A DNA stretch of 36,678 nt. Source: Kiritimatiellia bacterium (GTDB lineage: Bacteria > Verrucomicrobiota > Kiritimatiellia > RFP12 > UBA1067). The first letter of the stretch is position 1. Every line of letters begins with the position of its first letter. A model generated the notes under the pieces. That model did no database searches, was not told the origin of the DNA, and worked only from the letters and a program-made list of their open reading frames with translations. Shown here piece after piece: positions 1-7,495 of this stretch. The position numbers and the translations under genes are program-made. The DNA lies in NCBI GenBank assembly GCA_017613085.1, contig JAGAEL010000139.1:1-36678 (forward strand), written 5' to 3'.

Positions 1-1
1 G

Positions 2-271
2 TGGGCGTTCGACAAGGCGGCGTCCATCAAGTACGCGAAGGGCGTGTTGAGCGGCGACAACGACCCGAAGAAGCCGAACCGTTCCGCGATGAAGCTGACC
101 TACACGCCGAAGACCGGCCTCTTCAAGGGAAGCTTCAAGCTCTACGCCCTCCAGGGCGGCAAGCTCAAGAAGTTCACGGTCAAGATCACGGGCGTGGTCG
201 TGGACGGCGAGGGCACGGGCGTCGCGAAGCTCGCCAAGCCCGCCGTCACGTGGAGCGTGAGTGTGCGGTAG
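2..271 (+). CDS. C-terminal fragment of a large secreted protein (5' end outside window)
   Basis: The reading frame is open from the first complete codon at base 2 to a TAG at 269-271, so only the last 89 residues are seen. They contain KLTYTPKTGLFKGSFKLYA, then a GGKLKK stretch and a VVVDGEGTG segment. This matches the last ~85 residues of the secreted protease ending at 7304 (KLTYTAKTGLFKGNFTVYA, GGKLVK, AVTDGIGYG). The fragment is therefore most likely the end of another large exported protein carrying the same terminal module. The module is lysine- and glycine-rich with alternating hydrophobic residues, as expected for a beta-sandwich. The catalytic or binding part lies upstream of the window. 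The function of the module is unknown; surface anchoring or secretion sorting is a guess. Confidence 0.75.
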   Translation, partial: WAFDKAASIKYAKGVLSGDNDPKKPNRSAMKLTYTPKTGLFKGSFKLYALQGGKLKKFTVKITGVVVDGEGTGVAKLAKPAVTWSVSVR

Positions 272-392
272 CGCACGCTCACGCGGCGACGAGTGACGAG
301 AGAGGTGGAATGTGTTTGTCTCGTCCGGGTATCGGATGTCGGGCGTCGGATGTCCTATGCACCTCCCGGCTTACGGCTCCAATTGATTACGT

Positions 393-412
393 CCGCCACC
401 CTCCCGTGGCGG
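393..412. repeat. Short hairpin with CCTCCC loop
   Basis: CCGCCAC at 393-399 and GTGGCGG at 406-412 form a perfect 7-bp stem around the loop CCTCCC. The same CCTCCC string trails the other dispersed hairpins of this window, but here it forms the loop. There is no U-tract, so a terminator is unlikely. Confidence 0.5.
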
Positions 413-435
413 GCGTTAGGAATAACGCACCCAGC

Positions 436-460
436 GGCGCGTGGGGACACGCGCCCTCCC
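436..460 (+). repeat. Dispersed hairpin repeat H1, copy 1
   Basis: A perfect 8-bp stem GGCGCGTG/CACGCGCC closes a GGGA loop and is followed by CTCCC. Two identical 25-base copies lie at 2237-2261 and 7344-7368, all in gene-free DNA. This copy abuts the GACAGGATT half-repeat that begins at 461. Confidence 0.85.
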
Positions 461-487
461 AATCCTGTCAATCCTGTAAATCTTGTC
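461..487. repeat. GACAGGATT repeat, single arm
   Basis: Three tandem 9-mers related to AATCCTGTC (AATCCTGTC, AATCCTGTA, AATCTTGTC) make up a 27-base arm. It equals the right arm of the inverted repeat at 1999-2065 with one base changed. The left arm is missing here; it directly follows the H1 hairpin. Confidence 0.8.
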
Positions 488-569
488 GAAAAAGAAACCC
501 CGCGCCTCTGAGCCGTGCGCTATTTGATGAGACTTCGGACACAAGAGATATCTCTATTCCCCACAAATC

Positions 570-599
570 TTGTAGAATATTTGCGATATGTAGTATAAA
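570..599 (+). promoter_or_regulatory. Upstream tandem promoter candidate for the ATPase gene
   Basis: TTGTAG at 570-575 and TATAAA at 594-599 are separated by 18 bases within an AT-rich tract. It lies just upstream of a stronger candidate at 606-634, so the two could be tandem. It is weaker than the second one because the -35 is poor. Confidence 0.35.
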
Positions 600-605
600 T
601 TACCG

Positions 606-634
606 TTGATTTATTGCAGTCTATTGTGTATAAT
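606..634 (+). promoter_or_regulatory. Sigma-70-type promoter for the DUF4143 ATPase
   Basis: TTGATT at 606-611 and a consensus TATAAT at 629-634 are separated by 17 bases. Transcription would begin near 641, giving a leader of about 57 bases. It also excludes the TTG at 614 as a start codon. Confidence 0.7.
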
Positions 635-697
635 TCCTCACGTTTCTTTCGGCGGACTATATCGGGCCACATGGGGAACGCAAGGAGAAATCAGCAG

Positions 698-1990
698 ATG
701 AACAAGTTTACGACCATAATCGAAGACCAGAAGAAGGAACTCGCCATGATGCTTGGCGAGAAGGGGGTTATCGTCCGCCAGAGGGAGAGCGGGCTCGTTC
801 TCGATAGTACCCTCGCCCAGTTCGTGACGGGAATCCGCCGCTGCGGAAAGTCGGTTCTCTGCCGCTCGGCACTCGCCAAGGCGGGGGTGGATTTCGGCTA
901 TGTCAACTTTGATCATCCGGGGCTTTCCCGCATCACACCAGGCGACTTGAACGAGATTTTCAAAGCCCTCTATGTGGTCTATGGCGACGTTCAGTATTTC
1001 TTTTTTGATGAAATCCAGAACGTCCCCGCATGGCAGCTTTGGGTGAACACGCTTTTGCGGCAGCGCAAGCACATCGTTTTGACGGGTTCAAATTCGAGGC
1101 TTCTCACCGACGACCTTGCAACGCACATGACCGGTCGTTTCATCGCCACTGAATTGCTACCGTTCTCGTTTGCGGAATACCGGATGTGGTTGAAACGAGG
1201 GGAGGTTCAGACCTCAGTTGACCGGGCGCAGTTGCGGCGTGACTACGACCGTTACTTTCTCAACGGCGGGATGCCGGAATCCTTTCCGTATCCAGACGTT
1301 CGGGAATACATTTCAAACCTCTACCACTCGATACTGATGCGCGACGTGCTGAATCGCCATCGAATCAATGACGCCCAGCGGTTTCTGGACGCGGCATACG
1401 TCGTGATGAACAATGTGGCGACGGAGCTTTCATGCAACCGGCTTGCCGGACAGCTCGGAATAAAGAACGCGGGGACTGTTCAGACATATATCAACTATCT
1501 TGTGGAGGCCTATCTGATATACACCCTGCGGATGTACGGAAGCAGGGCATACGAACGCACACGCATCGGCAAGGCGTATGCAATCGACCCGGGATTCATC
1601 AGCTATTTCAGCGGATTCTCCAACACGAACGACAATTTCGGGAGACGGCTTGAGAACATCGTGTTCTTGCAGTTGTACCGTATGCAGCACGACACGGATT
1701 CCGAAGCGTTTTACTGGAAGGACGAGCGGCATGAGGTCGATTTCCTGTTGCGTCGCTACAATCAGGTTTGGAAACTGATACAGGTTTCCTACGACATCTC
1801 GAACGAGAAGACCCGCAAGCGCGAACTCTCGGCGCTGTTTGCGGCAGGGGCGAAGTTGAAGTGTAACGACCTCACGCTGATAACCGACCATGAGAACGGT
1901 GAGGAGACGCACGACGGGATGAAGGTGCGGATTGTCGATGTGGTCACTTGGCTCATGGAATCCCCCGCCGAGAAGATGCCTGATGAGTAA
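698..1990 (+). CDS. AAA-type ATPase with DUF4143 domain
   Basis: This is a 430-residue protein of the AAA_14/DUF4143 group, common in bacteria and archaea and often horizontally moved; no precise cellular role is established. The P-loop is unusual in form, TGIRRCGKS, which is typical of the group. Walker B is YFFFDEIQNVP. A sensor-like TGSNSRLL follows, and the C-terminal half (NGGMPE through the EVDFLL region) has the DUF4143 pattern with a nuclease-like E-V-D-F core. I chose the ATG at 698 because AAGGAGA lies nine bases upstream and the promoter at 606-634 excludes the TTG at 614; the ATG at 671 lacks a ribosome site. By eye the gene is less GC-rich than its neighbours, its upstream DNA is AT-rich, and repeat mosaics flank both sides, which suggests acquisition by transfer. 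Confidence 0.85.
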   Translation: MNKFTTIIEDQKKELAMMLGEKGVIVRQRESGLVLDSTLAQFVTGIRRCGKSVLCRSALAKAGVDFGYVNFDHPGLSRITPGDLNEIFKALYVVYGDVQYFFFDEIQNVPAWQLWVNTLLRQRKHIVLTGSNSRLLTDDLATHMTGRFIATELLPFSFAEYRMWLKRGEVQTSVDRAQLRRDYDRYFLNGGMPESFPYPDVREYISNLYHSILMRDVLNRHRINDAQRFLDAAYVVMNNVATELSCNRLAGQLGIKNAGTVQTYINYLVEAYLIYTLRMYGSRAYERTRIGKAYAIDPGFISYFSGFSNTNDNFGRRLENIVFLQLYRMQHDTDSEAFYWKDERHEVDFLLRRYNQVWKLIQVSYDISNEKTRKRELSALFAAGAKLKCNDLTLITDHENGEETHDGMKVRIVDVVTWLMESPAEKMPDE

Positions 1991-1998
1991 GATAAAAT

Positions 1999-2065
1999 GA
2001 CAGGATTAACAAGATTGGCAGGATTAGAAGAAACTAAAAATCCTGTCAATCCTGTAAATCCTGTC
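1999..2065. repeat. Long inverted repeat built from GACAGGATT units
   Basis: The left arm at 1999-2025 has three GACAGGATT-like 9-mers. The right arm at 2039-2065 has three complementary AATCCTGTC-like 9-mers. The 13-base loop runs from 2026 to 2038. I count 24 of 27 positions paired. It starts nine bases after the ATPase stop codon, so its RNA would form a strong hairpin at the 3' end of that message. Confidence 0.85.
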
Positions 2066-2083
2066 GAAAAAGCCCCCCTCGCC

Positions 2084-2125
2084 TTTACGCAATAAGGATT
2101 CATCAAATGAACAAAATAGCGTAAA
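2084..2125. repeat. Nested palindrome
   Basis: TTTACGC at 2084-2090 pairs with GCGTAAA at 2119-2125. Inside it, TTCAT at 2099-2103 pairs with ATGAA at 2107-2111 around CAA. The two stems are separated by internal loops of eight and seven bases. It sits between the two GACAGGATT inverted repeats. Confidence 0.6.
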
Positions 2126-2149
2126 ATATGTCAATACACTGAATAAAAT

Positions 2150-2207
2150 GACAGGATTGACAAGATAGACAGGATTAGAAGAAACGAAAAATCCTGTCAA
2201 TCCTGTC
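2150..2207. repeat. GACAGGATT inverted repeat, shortened copy
   Basis: The left arm at 2150-2176 has three units; the right arm at 2190-2207 keeps only two. The AAAAT flank, the arm order and the loop (AGAAGAAACGAAA) closely match the copy at 1999-2065, so one appears to be a duplicate of the other with a lost unit. Confidence 0.8.
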
Positions 2208-2236
2208 AAACAAAACGCCGCATCAACCATGTACAC

Positions 2237-2261
2237 GGCGCGTGGGGACACGCGCCCTCCC
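2237..2261 (+). repeat. Dispersed hairpin repeat H1, copy 2
   Basis: Identical over 25 bases to the copies at 436-460 and 7344-7368: an 8-bp stem GGCGCGTG/CACGCGCC, loop GGGA, then CTCCC. Confidence 0.85.
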
Positions 2262-2286
2262 GCACGAGAGGCGACAGTCACCACTC

Positions 2287-2311
2287 GGTCGCGACGGGGC
2301 GCGACCCTCCC
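2287..2311 (+). repeat. Dispersed hairpin repeat H2, copy 1
   Basis: GGTCGCG at 2287-2293 pairs with CGCGACC at 2300-2306 around ACGGGG, then CTCCC. It has the same layout as H1 (GC-rich palindrome with a G-rich loop, then CTCCC) but a different stem. A related copy is at 7374-7398. Confidence 0.7.
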
Positions 2312-2334
2312 CCGTTCCTCCGCGTCTCTGCGCG

Positions 2335-2361
2335 TGAGATAAAAGACCGGTTGTACGATTC
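2335..2361 (+). repeat. Mosaic tail block, copy 1
   Basis: TGAGATAAA at 2335-2343 and GACCGGTTGTACGATTC at 2345-2361 recur at 7496-7522, with the same order of H1 and H2 hairpins upstream. In both places a CTCCGCG motif precedes the block. Confidence 0.75.
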
Positions 2362-2402
2362 GTGGAGGTGTCCGCACGGAAGAGATGGGGCCAAGTCTTT
2401 GT

Positions 2403-2431
2403 TTGACCATTTAGGAGAGGGGGGGTATACT
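2403..2431 (+). promoter_or_regulatory. Promoter of the secreted protease gene
   Basis: TTGACC at 2403-2408 and TATACT at 2426-2431 are separated by 17 bases. The spacer ends in seven G. The expected start of transcription is near 2438, with a leader of about 52 bases before the ATG at 2490. Confidence 0.75.
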
Positions 2432-2489
2432 GTCGTTCGTTTTGGTACGGATGGTTTTGTGGAAGTTTCAAGAGAAGGGGTGACGGCGT

Positions 2490-5400
2490 ATGTGTACGTT
2501 TCTTTCCAAGGTTAACGAAAACAGGATGATTGCGTTTTGTGTCGCGGCGGTTTTGTTCGGCGCGGCGGATGTCGCCGCACGGAACGTTTCGCTTGACTTG
2601 CGTCCAGCAAAGACGGCGCGGCGAGTCTTCGCCGCCGCCCCTTCCGTCCAAGACGATGCCGTGCGCTCCTTCCGGCTTGACGCGGGCGCGGCGGAGGTCG
2701 GGGAGGTGGCTCTCGGCGATGAATTGACGTTCACGCTTTTCGACGACGTAGTCCTTACGTTGACGCTGAAGGAGAGGATGCAGTCGCCCTTCGAGGGGGA
2801 TGCCTTCCTCGCGGAGGTGTCGGGGTACGAGGGCATGAAGACGGCGGTTGTCTTGCGTACCGCCGAGGGGCTCACCATCGATGTGCAGGATTTCCGCAGG
2901 GACAAGGTGTACAAGGTCGTTTCGATGCCGACGGGCGTGAAAGTCTCGGAAATCGAATCCTCCCACGAAGGGAAATGCGGATGCGACGCGCTTGAACCGC
3001 CCGTTCCCGGAAGGGGGATGTCTTCTTCGCTTCCGCAGGTTTCGCCTCCGCAGTTTACCGCCGCCGAGCAGAGCGACACGTGTATCGACATTCTGGTTGC
3101 CTATGATAAGAATGCGGCGGTATACGCGGGTAAGGAAGGCGGGTTGACGAACTTTGCCCGGATCGCGGTGCAGAAGATGAACGCCGCCCTCGCGAACACC
3201 GGACTGGACGAGAGCTTCCGCTTCCGCCTGGTGGGCGTCTGTGCGCTTGAGGTGTCGTCCGTCGATGTGCATGAAGTGCTTAACGCCGTCACGGCGGGTC
3301 AAGACGGATGGGCGGAGGTGAATACCGTCCGCGAGGCGGTCGGAGCGGATATCGTGACAACGCTCATCGACACGGGGTCTGCCTCCGGGACGACGGGGTA
3401 CGGATGGACGCTCTCTTACCCGGAGGTTTGGATGTTCGGGGATTCGGCGTACAACGTTTGCGCGATCCGGAGTGTCGCGAAGTCGCACACGATGACGCAC
3501 GAGTGCGGACACAACCTCGGCGCGGGACATTCCGACAAGCAGAGCACCCAGCGGGGACCGCAGCTCTATCCATACTCCTCCGGCTATTTCTTCACTGCGG
3601 GCGGCAGGGCTTACTGCACGATCATGGCGTACGCGGGCGAAAATCCGAGCGGCGCGAGTACGGTGACGGTTCCCTACTTCTCCTCCCCGAACTACACGTA
3701 CGAGGGAGTCCCGGTCGGCGACGAGACCCATGACAACACGCGGACGCTCGCCCAGACGTTTTCGGATGCCGCCAACTGGCGGGTGCAAAGGGTCCCGATG
3801 TCCTACGACATTGTTTTCGAGCCGGCGGTCGGCACGATGATCGACGGCTCGCTCGATGTTACCCTTATCCCCGGCAAGGCGGGGACGCCGATACGCTACA
3901 CGCTGGACGGCAGCGACCCGACGGCGGATTCCCCGCTGTACACCGGCCCGATCACGCTCACCGGGAACACGGTGATCAAGGCGGCGACGTTCGTGGACGG
4001 CCAGTGTTCCTTCCCGTTCGAGGCGGCCTATTATTCAAAGACGGACTTCGGCTACGCGCTCGGTCTCCCCGAACTCGAATGGAGGGCGAACGGCGACTGG
4101 CGCGTGCAGGTCACGAACACGCTGGACGGCGTGGCGGTCGAGACGCCAAATGTCCCCGGCGCCGTCGCTGGACTTTCGGCGAACATGACGGGGCCGTTGT
4201 CGATCTCATTCAACTACCGTCAGCCGGGGGGGCATACGGTGGAAGTCCTGTGCGACGGCGAGGCCGTGTGGAAGTCAACTTCATGGTCTGAAGGATGGCG
4301 CGGTGCGCTCGTCGAGATTCCGGCCGGTGATCACAACGTCACCTTCCGCGTGACGACGACGTTTGCGTATGCGAACTGTTTCGGGCTGGACTCGGTGCGC
4401 CTCCATTTCGTCCGTGCCCCCGTCCTTTCGCCCGCGACCACGGCGGATGCGGCCACCGCCCGCACGTTCGAGGAGGAGACGCCGGTGGCGATCACCACCG
4501 ACGAGGAGGACGCGACGATTTACTATACGCTGGACGGCAGCGACCCGAACGGGGAAGGCGCCCTGCTGTATGACGGTCCCTTCTTTCTCAGCGGCTCCAC
4601 GCGGGTGCGGGCGGTCGTTTCGGTGCCGGGGAAAGGCGAGAGCGCCGTCGTCGACGGCGTGTACCTGGATCGCCGTCCACCCCGTGCGGGCGAATGGACG
4701 CTGTGGGGTGAAGGCGCATACGGGGAGGTCGCGAAATCCGGCCGCATGATCGCGGAACTTTTCTGGGCGTATCCGGGGGACGACAACAGCAAGTTGCTGG
4801 AATCGGTAATGACGAGCGAGACCTTCACGGCATGGGCCGCTGCGAACGGCGTCTATCTTCTGGCGGACTCCTGGGGCGGGAAGGAAGGCGCCTCGGGAGG
4901 GAGATTCTGGTCGCTGTACAAAAGTACCGGTTTGTATGCGGCGATCGGGAAGGAAAACTACGCGGAATACCCGACGTTTGTGTTTGCTTCGCCTTCGGGT
5001 GCCAGCCTCGGCGCGATGCTCGCCCGCACCGATTCCCCATACGCGATCAACGGAAGGTCTTACGGGGGGACGCCGGAGTCCCTTATCGACTGTTTCGCGT
5101 CCGTCCTCGGAGGCGTCCCCGCACGTGCGCCAACCGCCTCCGTGACGGACGCGGCGGGGCTGTCGTTTCCGTTCTCCGTGACCCTCTCCGACACGGGCGG
5201 AAGCGGCACGATCTACTACACGCTGGACGGCACGACACCGACGCGCGAAACCGGTGTCCGCTACACCGGGGCCATCACCATCCCCGCTTCGGGGACGACG
5301 CTCAAGGCGGTCGTGTGGCCCGACGGGGCGAACGCGGTTTCCGGCATCCCGCTCGTCCTCTCCTACCGCTCGTCCGGCGCGATCGTTACGGCGCCCGCGC

Positions 5401-7304
5401 CTGTATCCGGACTGACCGCCTCGCAGGGCGAATACGAATACGGGACGGTTCTCCGCTGGACGGCATCCGCCGGCTCGGTTTCCAACCTCGTCTACCGTAG
5501 CGAGACGACCGACCCCGCCGGGGCGACGTTGATCGGCACCACGAAAAAATGCCTGTACTGGGATCTGGAGGGCGATATCGGAAAGACCTACTGGTATTGG
5601 GTGACCGCCGTCAACGAATACGGTGAAAGCGAGTTTTCTGCGACGGTGTCCGGATGGCGGCCGGCGGTGTTCGCGATCGTGTACGATGCGAACGGCGGAA
5701 CCGGCAGTATGCCCTCCCAGTCGTGCCGGGCCGGCGGAACCCTGATCCTCTCGGAAAGCGCCTTCCAATTCGCGGGACGCATCTTTGGCGGGTGGACGAC
5801 ACGTGCCGGCGGCGCGGTGGAGTACAGACCGGGCGATTCCGTCACGGTTTCGTCCGCCATGACGTTCTACGCCGTCTGGGAGCTTCCTCCTTTCGAGTTC
5901 GGCGGGGATGCCGAATGGACGTTCCTTGGCGGCGGCGTGTGGCAGAGCGGTTCAATCGGCGACAACCGCCAGACATGGATCCAGAAAACCGTCTCCGGTA
6001 CGGGGAGGGTTTCTTTCGACTGGAGTTCGTCATCGGAGGTAAACCGCGACGAGCTACAGTTCTTCATCGACGGCAAGAGACGGGCGTGGATCAGCGGCGA
6101 GTCGGGCTGGACGACAAAATCATTCGACCTTACCGGTTCCGGTACCCACGTGTTGAAGTGGGTGTATGCGAAAGACGGGACGGGGCGTTCCGGTTCGGAT
6201 TGCGGATGGATCCGTAATTTCGTGTGGACAGGGGCGAGTGGCGGTGCGACCCCTTCCGCCGGTGTGGGCGGTTCGACGTTCAACGGGTATGCGCTGGACG
6301 GAGACGGCGTGGTATCGGGGACGTTTGTCCTGGCGGTGAAGAAACCGAAGAAGGGGGCTTCTACCGCTGCCGCGACGTTGACGTTTGTTTCGCTTGCCAC
6401 CGGCAAAAAGACGAAGATCAACGGCAACGTGACGCTGGCCACGGGGGAGGGAAGCGGTGCGCTCGCGGGATTGAAGGTCGGGACGAAGACGGTCGCCGGA
6501 TCGGTCGCAAAGGTCGGGACGCTGACGGGCGGCGTGGATGCCGTGAAGGCGAAGGATTCCGCCGCGCTGGCGGTCTTGGCGAAGTTCAACGGGAAGAGTT
6601 ACATCGTCGCGCTCGCGCCTGATCAGCCGGAGGGGTATACGCAGGGCGGTTATTCGACGCTGGCGATTACGCTGGCGGCGAAGGGCAAGGTGAAGGTTGC
6701 CGGTGTGCTGGCGGATGGTACGAAGGTGACGGCGACCGCGCAGATGACGGTAGGCGACACCGATTGTTCCGTTCCGGTCATCTACGCCAAGAAGAGCAAG
6801 TTCGGGTTCGTCGCCCGATTCGACAAGAACACACGCGGGTTGGTTGAGGTTACCGCGCTGACGACATGGAAGAACACGGCGAAACCCGCGTTCACGATGG
6901 CGTGGGGGGTAATCGGAAACGGTGCGAAGGGAACTCTCGCCGGCGGGGTGAGGACGGTCTCGCTGGATGACGCGAAACTGTCGGGTTTTGTCCCGAACGC
7001 GATCGAGCAGACGCCGAAAGAAATCCCGGTGACGGTGAAAGGCACCAAGTGGGATGCGGGCAAGGCGGCGAAAGTCGCCTACAAGGGTGGCGCATTGACC
7101 ATCGCGGGTACAAACGTCTCCGCCCTGAAGCTGACCTACACGGCGAAGACGGGGTTGTTCAAGGGGAATTTCACGGTCTACGCGGTGAAGGGCGGCAAAC
7201 TCGTGAAAAACAAGTTCAACGTCTTCGGCGCGGTCACCGACGGTATCGGCTACGGCACCGCCGTCCTGAAAGGGAAGGGCAGCGTCGCCGTCACCGTCGA
7301 GTGA
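2490..7304 (+). CDS. Large secreted metzincin-like protease with chitobiase-type, FnIII-like and InlB-type repeats
   Basis: This is a 1604-residue exported protein. A signal peptide covers about residues 1-30 (charged start, hydrophobic stretch, cleavage after AADVAA). Residues ~190-430 form a reprolysin-like zinc protease. The site HECGHNLGAGH spans residues 337-347 (ligands H337, H341, H347; catalytic E338), and a Met-turn CTIMAY follows near 380. Three CHB_HEX_C-type modules with YTLDGSDP or YTLDGTTP lie near 467, 676 and 907. An FnIII-like segment spans ~970-1055 and an InlB/Listeria-Bacteroides repeat (VYDANGG...GGWTT) starts near 1060. The last ~330 residues are a glycine/lysine-rich module ending like the gene at 2-271. 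The ATG at 2490 has AAGGGG nine bases upstream; the ATG at 2526 would remove the charged n-region. It probably degrades or binds host or food protein at the cell surface. The substrate is unknown. Confidence 0.85.
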   Translation: MCTFLSKVNENRMIAFCVAAVLFGAADVAARNVSLDLRPAKTARRVFAAAPSVQDDAVRSFRLDAGAAEVGEVALGDELTFTLFDDVVLTLTLKERMQSPFEGDAFLAEVSGYEGMKTAVVLRTAEGLTIDVQDFRRDKVYKVVSMPTGVKVSEIESSHEGKCGCDALEPPVPGRGMSSSLPQVSPPQFTAAEQSDTCIDILVAYDKNAAVYAGKEGGLTNFARIAVQKMNAALANTGLDESFRFRLVGVCALEVSSVDVHEVLNAVTAGQDGWAEVNTVREAVGADIVTTLIDTGSASGTTGYGWTLSYPEVWMFGDSAYNVCAIRSVAKSHTMTHECGHNLGAGHSDKQSTQRGPQLYPYSSGYFFTAGGRAYCTIMAYAGENPSGASTVTVPYFSSPNYTYEGVPVGDETHDNTRTLAQTFSDAANWRVQRVPMSYDIVFEPAVGTMIDGSLDVTLIPGKAGTPIRYTLDGSDPTADSPLYTGPITLTGNTVIKAATFVDGQCSFPFEAAYYSKTDFGYALGLPELEWRANGDWRVQVTNTLDGVAVETPNVPGAVAGLSANMTGPLSISFNYRQPGGHTVEVLCDGEAVWKSTSWSEGWRGALVEIPAGDHNVTFRVTTTFAYANCFGLDSVRLHFVRAPVLSPATTADAATARTFEEETPVAITTDEEDATIYYTLDGSDPNGEGALLYDGPFFLSGSTRVRAVVSVPGKGESAVVDGVYLDRRPPRAGEWTLWGEGAYGEVAKSGRMIAELFWAYPGDDNSKLLESVMTSETFTAWAAANGVYLLADSWGGKEGASGGRFWSLYKSTGLYAAIGKENYAEYPTFVFASPSGASLGAMLARTDSPYAINGRSYGGTPESLIDCFASVLGGVPARAPTASVTDAAGLSFPFSVTLSDTGGSGTIYYTLDGTTPTRETGVRYTGAITIPASGTTLKAVVWPDGANAVSGIPLVLSYRSSGAIVTAPAPVSGLTASQGEYEYGTVLRWTASAGSVSNLVYRSETTDPAGATLIGTTKKCLYWDLEGDIGKTYWYWVTAVNEYGESEFSATVSGWRPAVFAIVYDANGGTGSMPSQSCRAGGTLILSESAFQFAGRIFGGWTTRAGGAVEYRPGDSVTVSSAMTFYAVWELPPFEFGGDAEWTFLGGGVWQSGSIGDNRQTWIQKTVSGTGRVSFDWSSSSEVNRDELQFFIDGKRRAWISGESGWTTKSFDLTGSGTHVLKWVYAKDGTGRSGSDCGWIRNFVWTGASGGATPSAGVGGSTFNGYALDGDGVVSGTFVLAVKKPKKGASTAAATLTFVSLATGKKTKINGNVTLATGEGSGALAGLKVGTKTVAGSVAKVGTLTGGVDAVKAKDSAALAVLAKFNGKSYIVALAPDQPEGYTQGGYSTLAITLAAKGKVKVAGVLADGTKVTATAQMTVGDTDCSVPVIYAKKSKFGFVARFDKNTRGLVEVTALTTWKNTAKPAFTMAWGVIGNGAKGTLAGGVRTVSLDDAKLSGFVPNAIEQTPKEIPVTVKGTKWDAGKAAKVAYKGGALTIAGTNVSALKLTYTAKTGLFKGNFTVYAVKGGKLVKNKFNVFGAVTDGIGYGTAVLKGKGSVAVTVE

Positions 7305-7343
7305 CGAGTGGGGCGGGGCGTTCCGTCGCGTCCGTTCTCATGC

Positions 7344-7368
7344 GGCGCGTGGGGACACGCGCCCTCCC
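7344..7368 (+). repeat. Dispersed hairpin repeat H1, copy 3
   Basis: Identical to the copies at 436-460 and 2237-2261 over all 25 bases, with stem GGCGCGTG/CACGCGCC, loop GGGA and trailing CTCCC. Confidence 0.85.
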
Positions 7369-7373
7369 GGTGC

Positions 7374-7398
7374 GGACGCGACGGGGCGCGCCCCTCCC
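7374..7398 (+). repeat. Dispersed hairpin repeat H2, variant copy
   Basis: GGACGCG at 7374-7380 and CGCGCCC at 7387-7393 flank the same ACGGGG loop as the copy at 2287-2311 and are followed by CTCCC. One stem position is mismatched. Confidence 0.6.
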
Positions 7399-7440
7399 AT
7401 TCTTTCCTCCGCGTGAGATAAAAACGACAACAAGGACAAT

Positions 7441-7474
7441 GTTTGTCCCGGTTGTCTCGTTTGTCCCGGTTGTC
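7441..7474 (+). repeat. Tandem pair of GTTTGTCCCGGTTGTC
   Basis: Two identical 16-base units start at 7441 and 7459, a period of 18. The flanks contain decayed pieces of the same string (GACAACAAGGACAATG upstream, TTGTCCC downstream). Confidence 0.7.
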
Positions 7475-7495
7475 CCTTTCCTCCGCGCCTCCGCA

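Larger units (their letters stand above)
272..697. other. Intergenic region with repeat fragments and promoters
   Basis: No gene is supported here. The stretch holds a short direct repeat (TCGGATGTC at 332-340 and 346-354), a CCGCCAC/GTGGCGG hairpin at 393-412, one copy of the GGCGCGTG hairpin repeat at 436-460 and half of a GACAGGATT repeat at 461-487. From about 530 the composition becomes AT-rich and contains two tandem promoter candidates for the ATPase gene. The one-frame extensions from the upstream gene across this region look like non-coding translation. Confidence 0.6.
1991..2489. other. Intergenic repeat mosaic and protease promoter
   Basis: There is no gene in these 499 bases. In order they hold a 67-base inverted repeat of GACAGGATT units directly after the ATPase stop codon, a nested palindrome, a second partly deleted inverted repeat, hairpin H1, hairpin H2, a conserved TGAGATAAA...GACCGGTTGTACGATTC tail and then the promoter of the protease gene. 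Confidence 0.7.

Noticed and set aside
614-697. TTG at 614 and ATG at 671 as starts of the DUF4143 ATPase
   Set aside because: The TTG lies inside the promoter spacer, and the ATG at 671 lacks a ribosome site; the ATG at 698 has AAGGAGA.
461-2207. CRISPR array made of GACAGGATT repeats
   Set aside because: The units are nine bases, directly tandem and arranged as inverted arms; there are no unique spacers and no cas genes.
436-2311. H1 and H2 hairpins as intrinsic terminators
   Set aside because: They have GC-rich stems but are followed by CTCCC rather than a U run, and several are not near a gene end in the right orientation.
2223-3788. A 521-codon minus-strand frame opposite the protease gene
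   Set aside because: Its protein is Arg-rich and low in normal hydrophobic pattern, and it runs through the repeat mosaic; the plus-strand protease has clear domains.
7441-7474. CRISPR-like repeat GTTTGTCCCGGTTGTC
   Set aside because: There are only two copies with a two-base gap; it is a simple tandem repeat.
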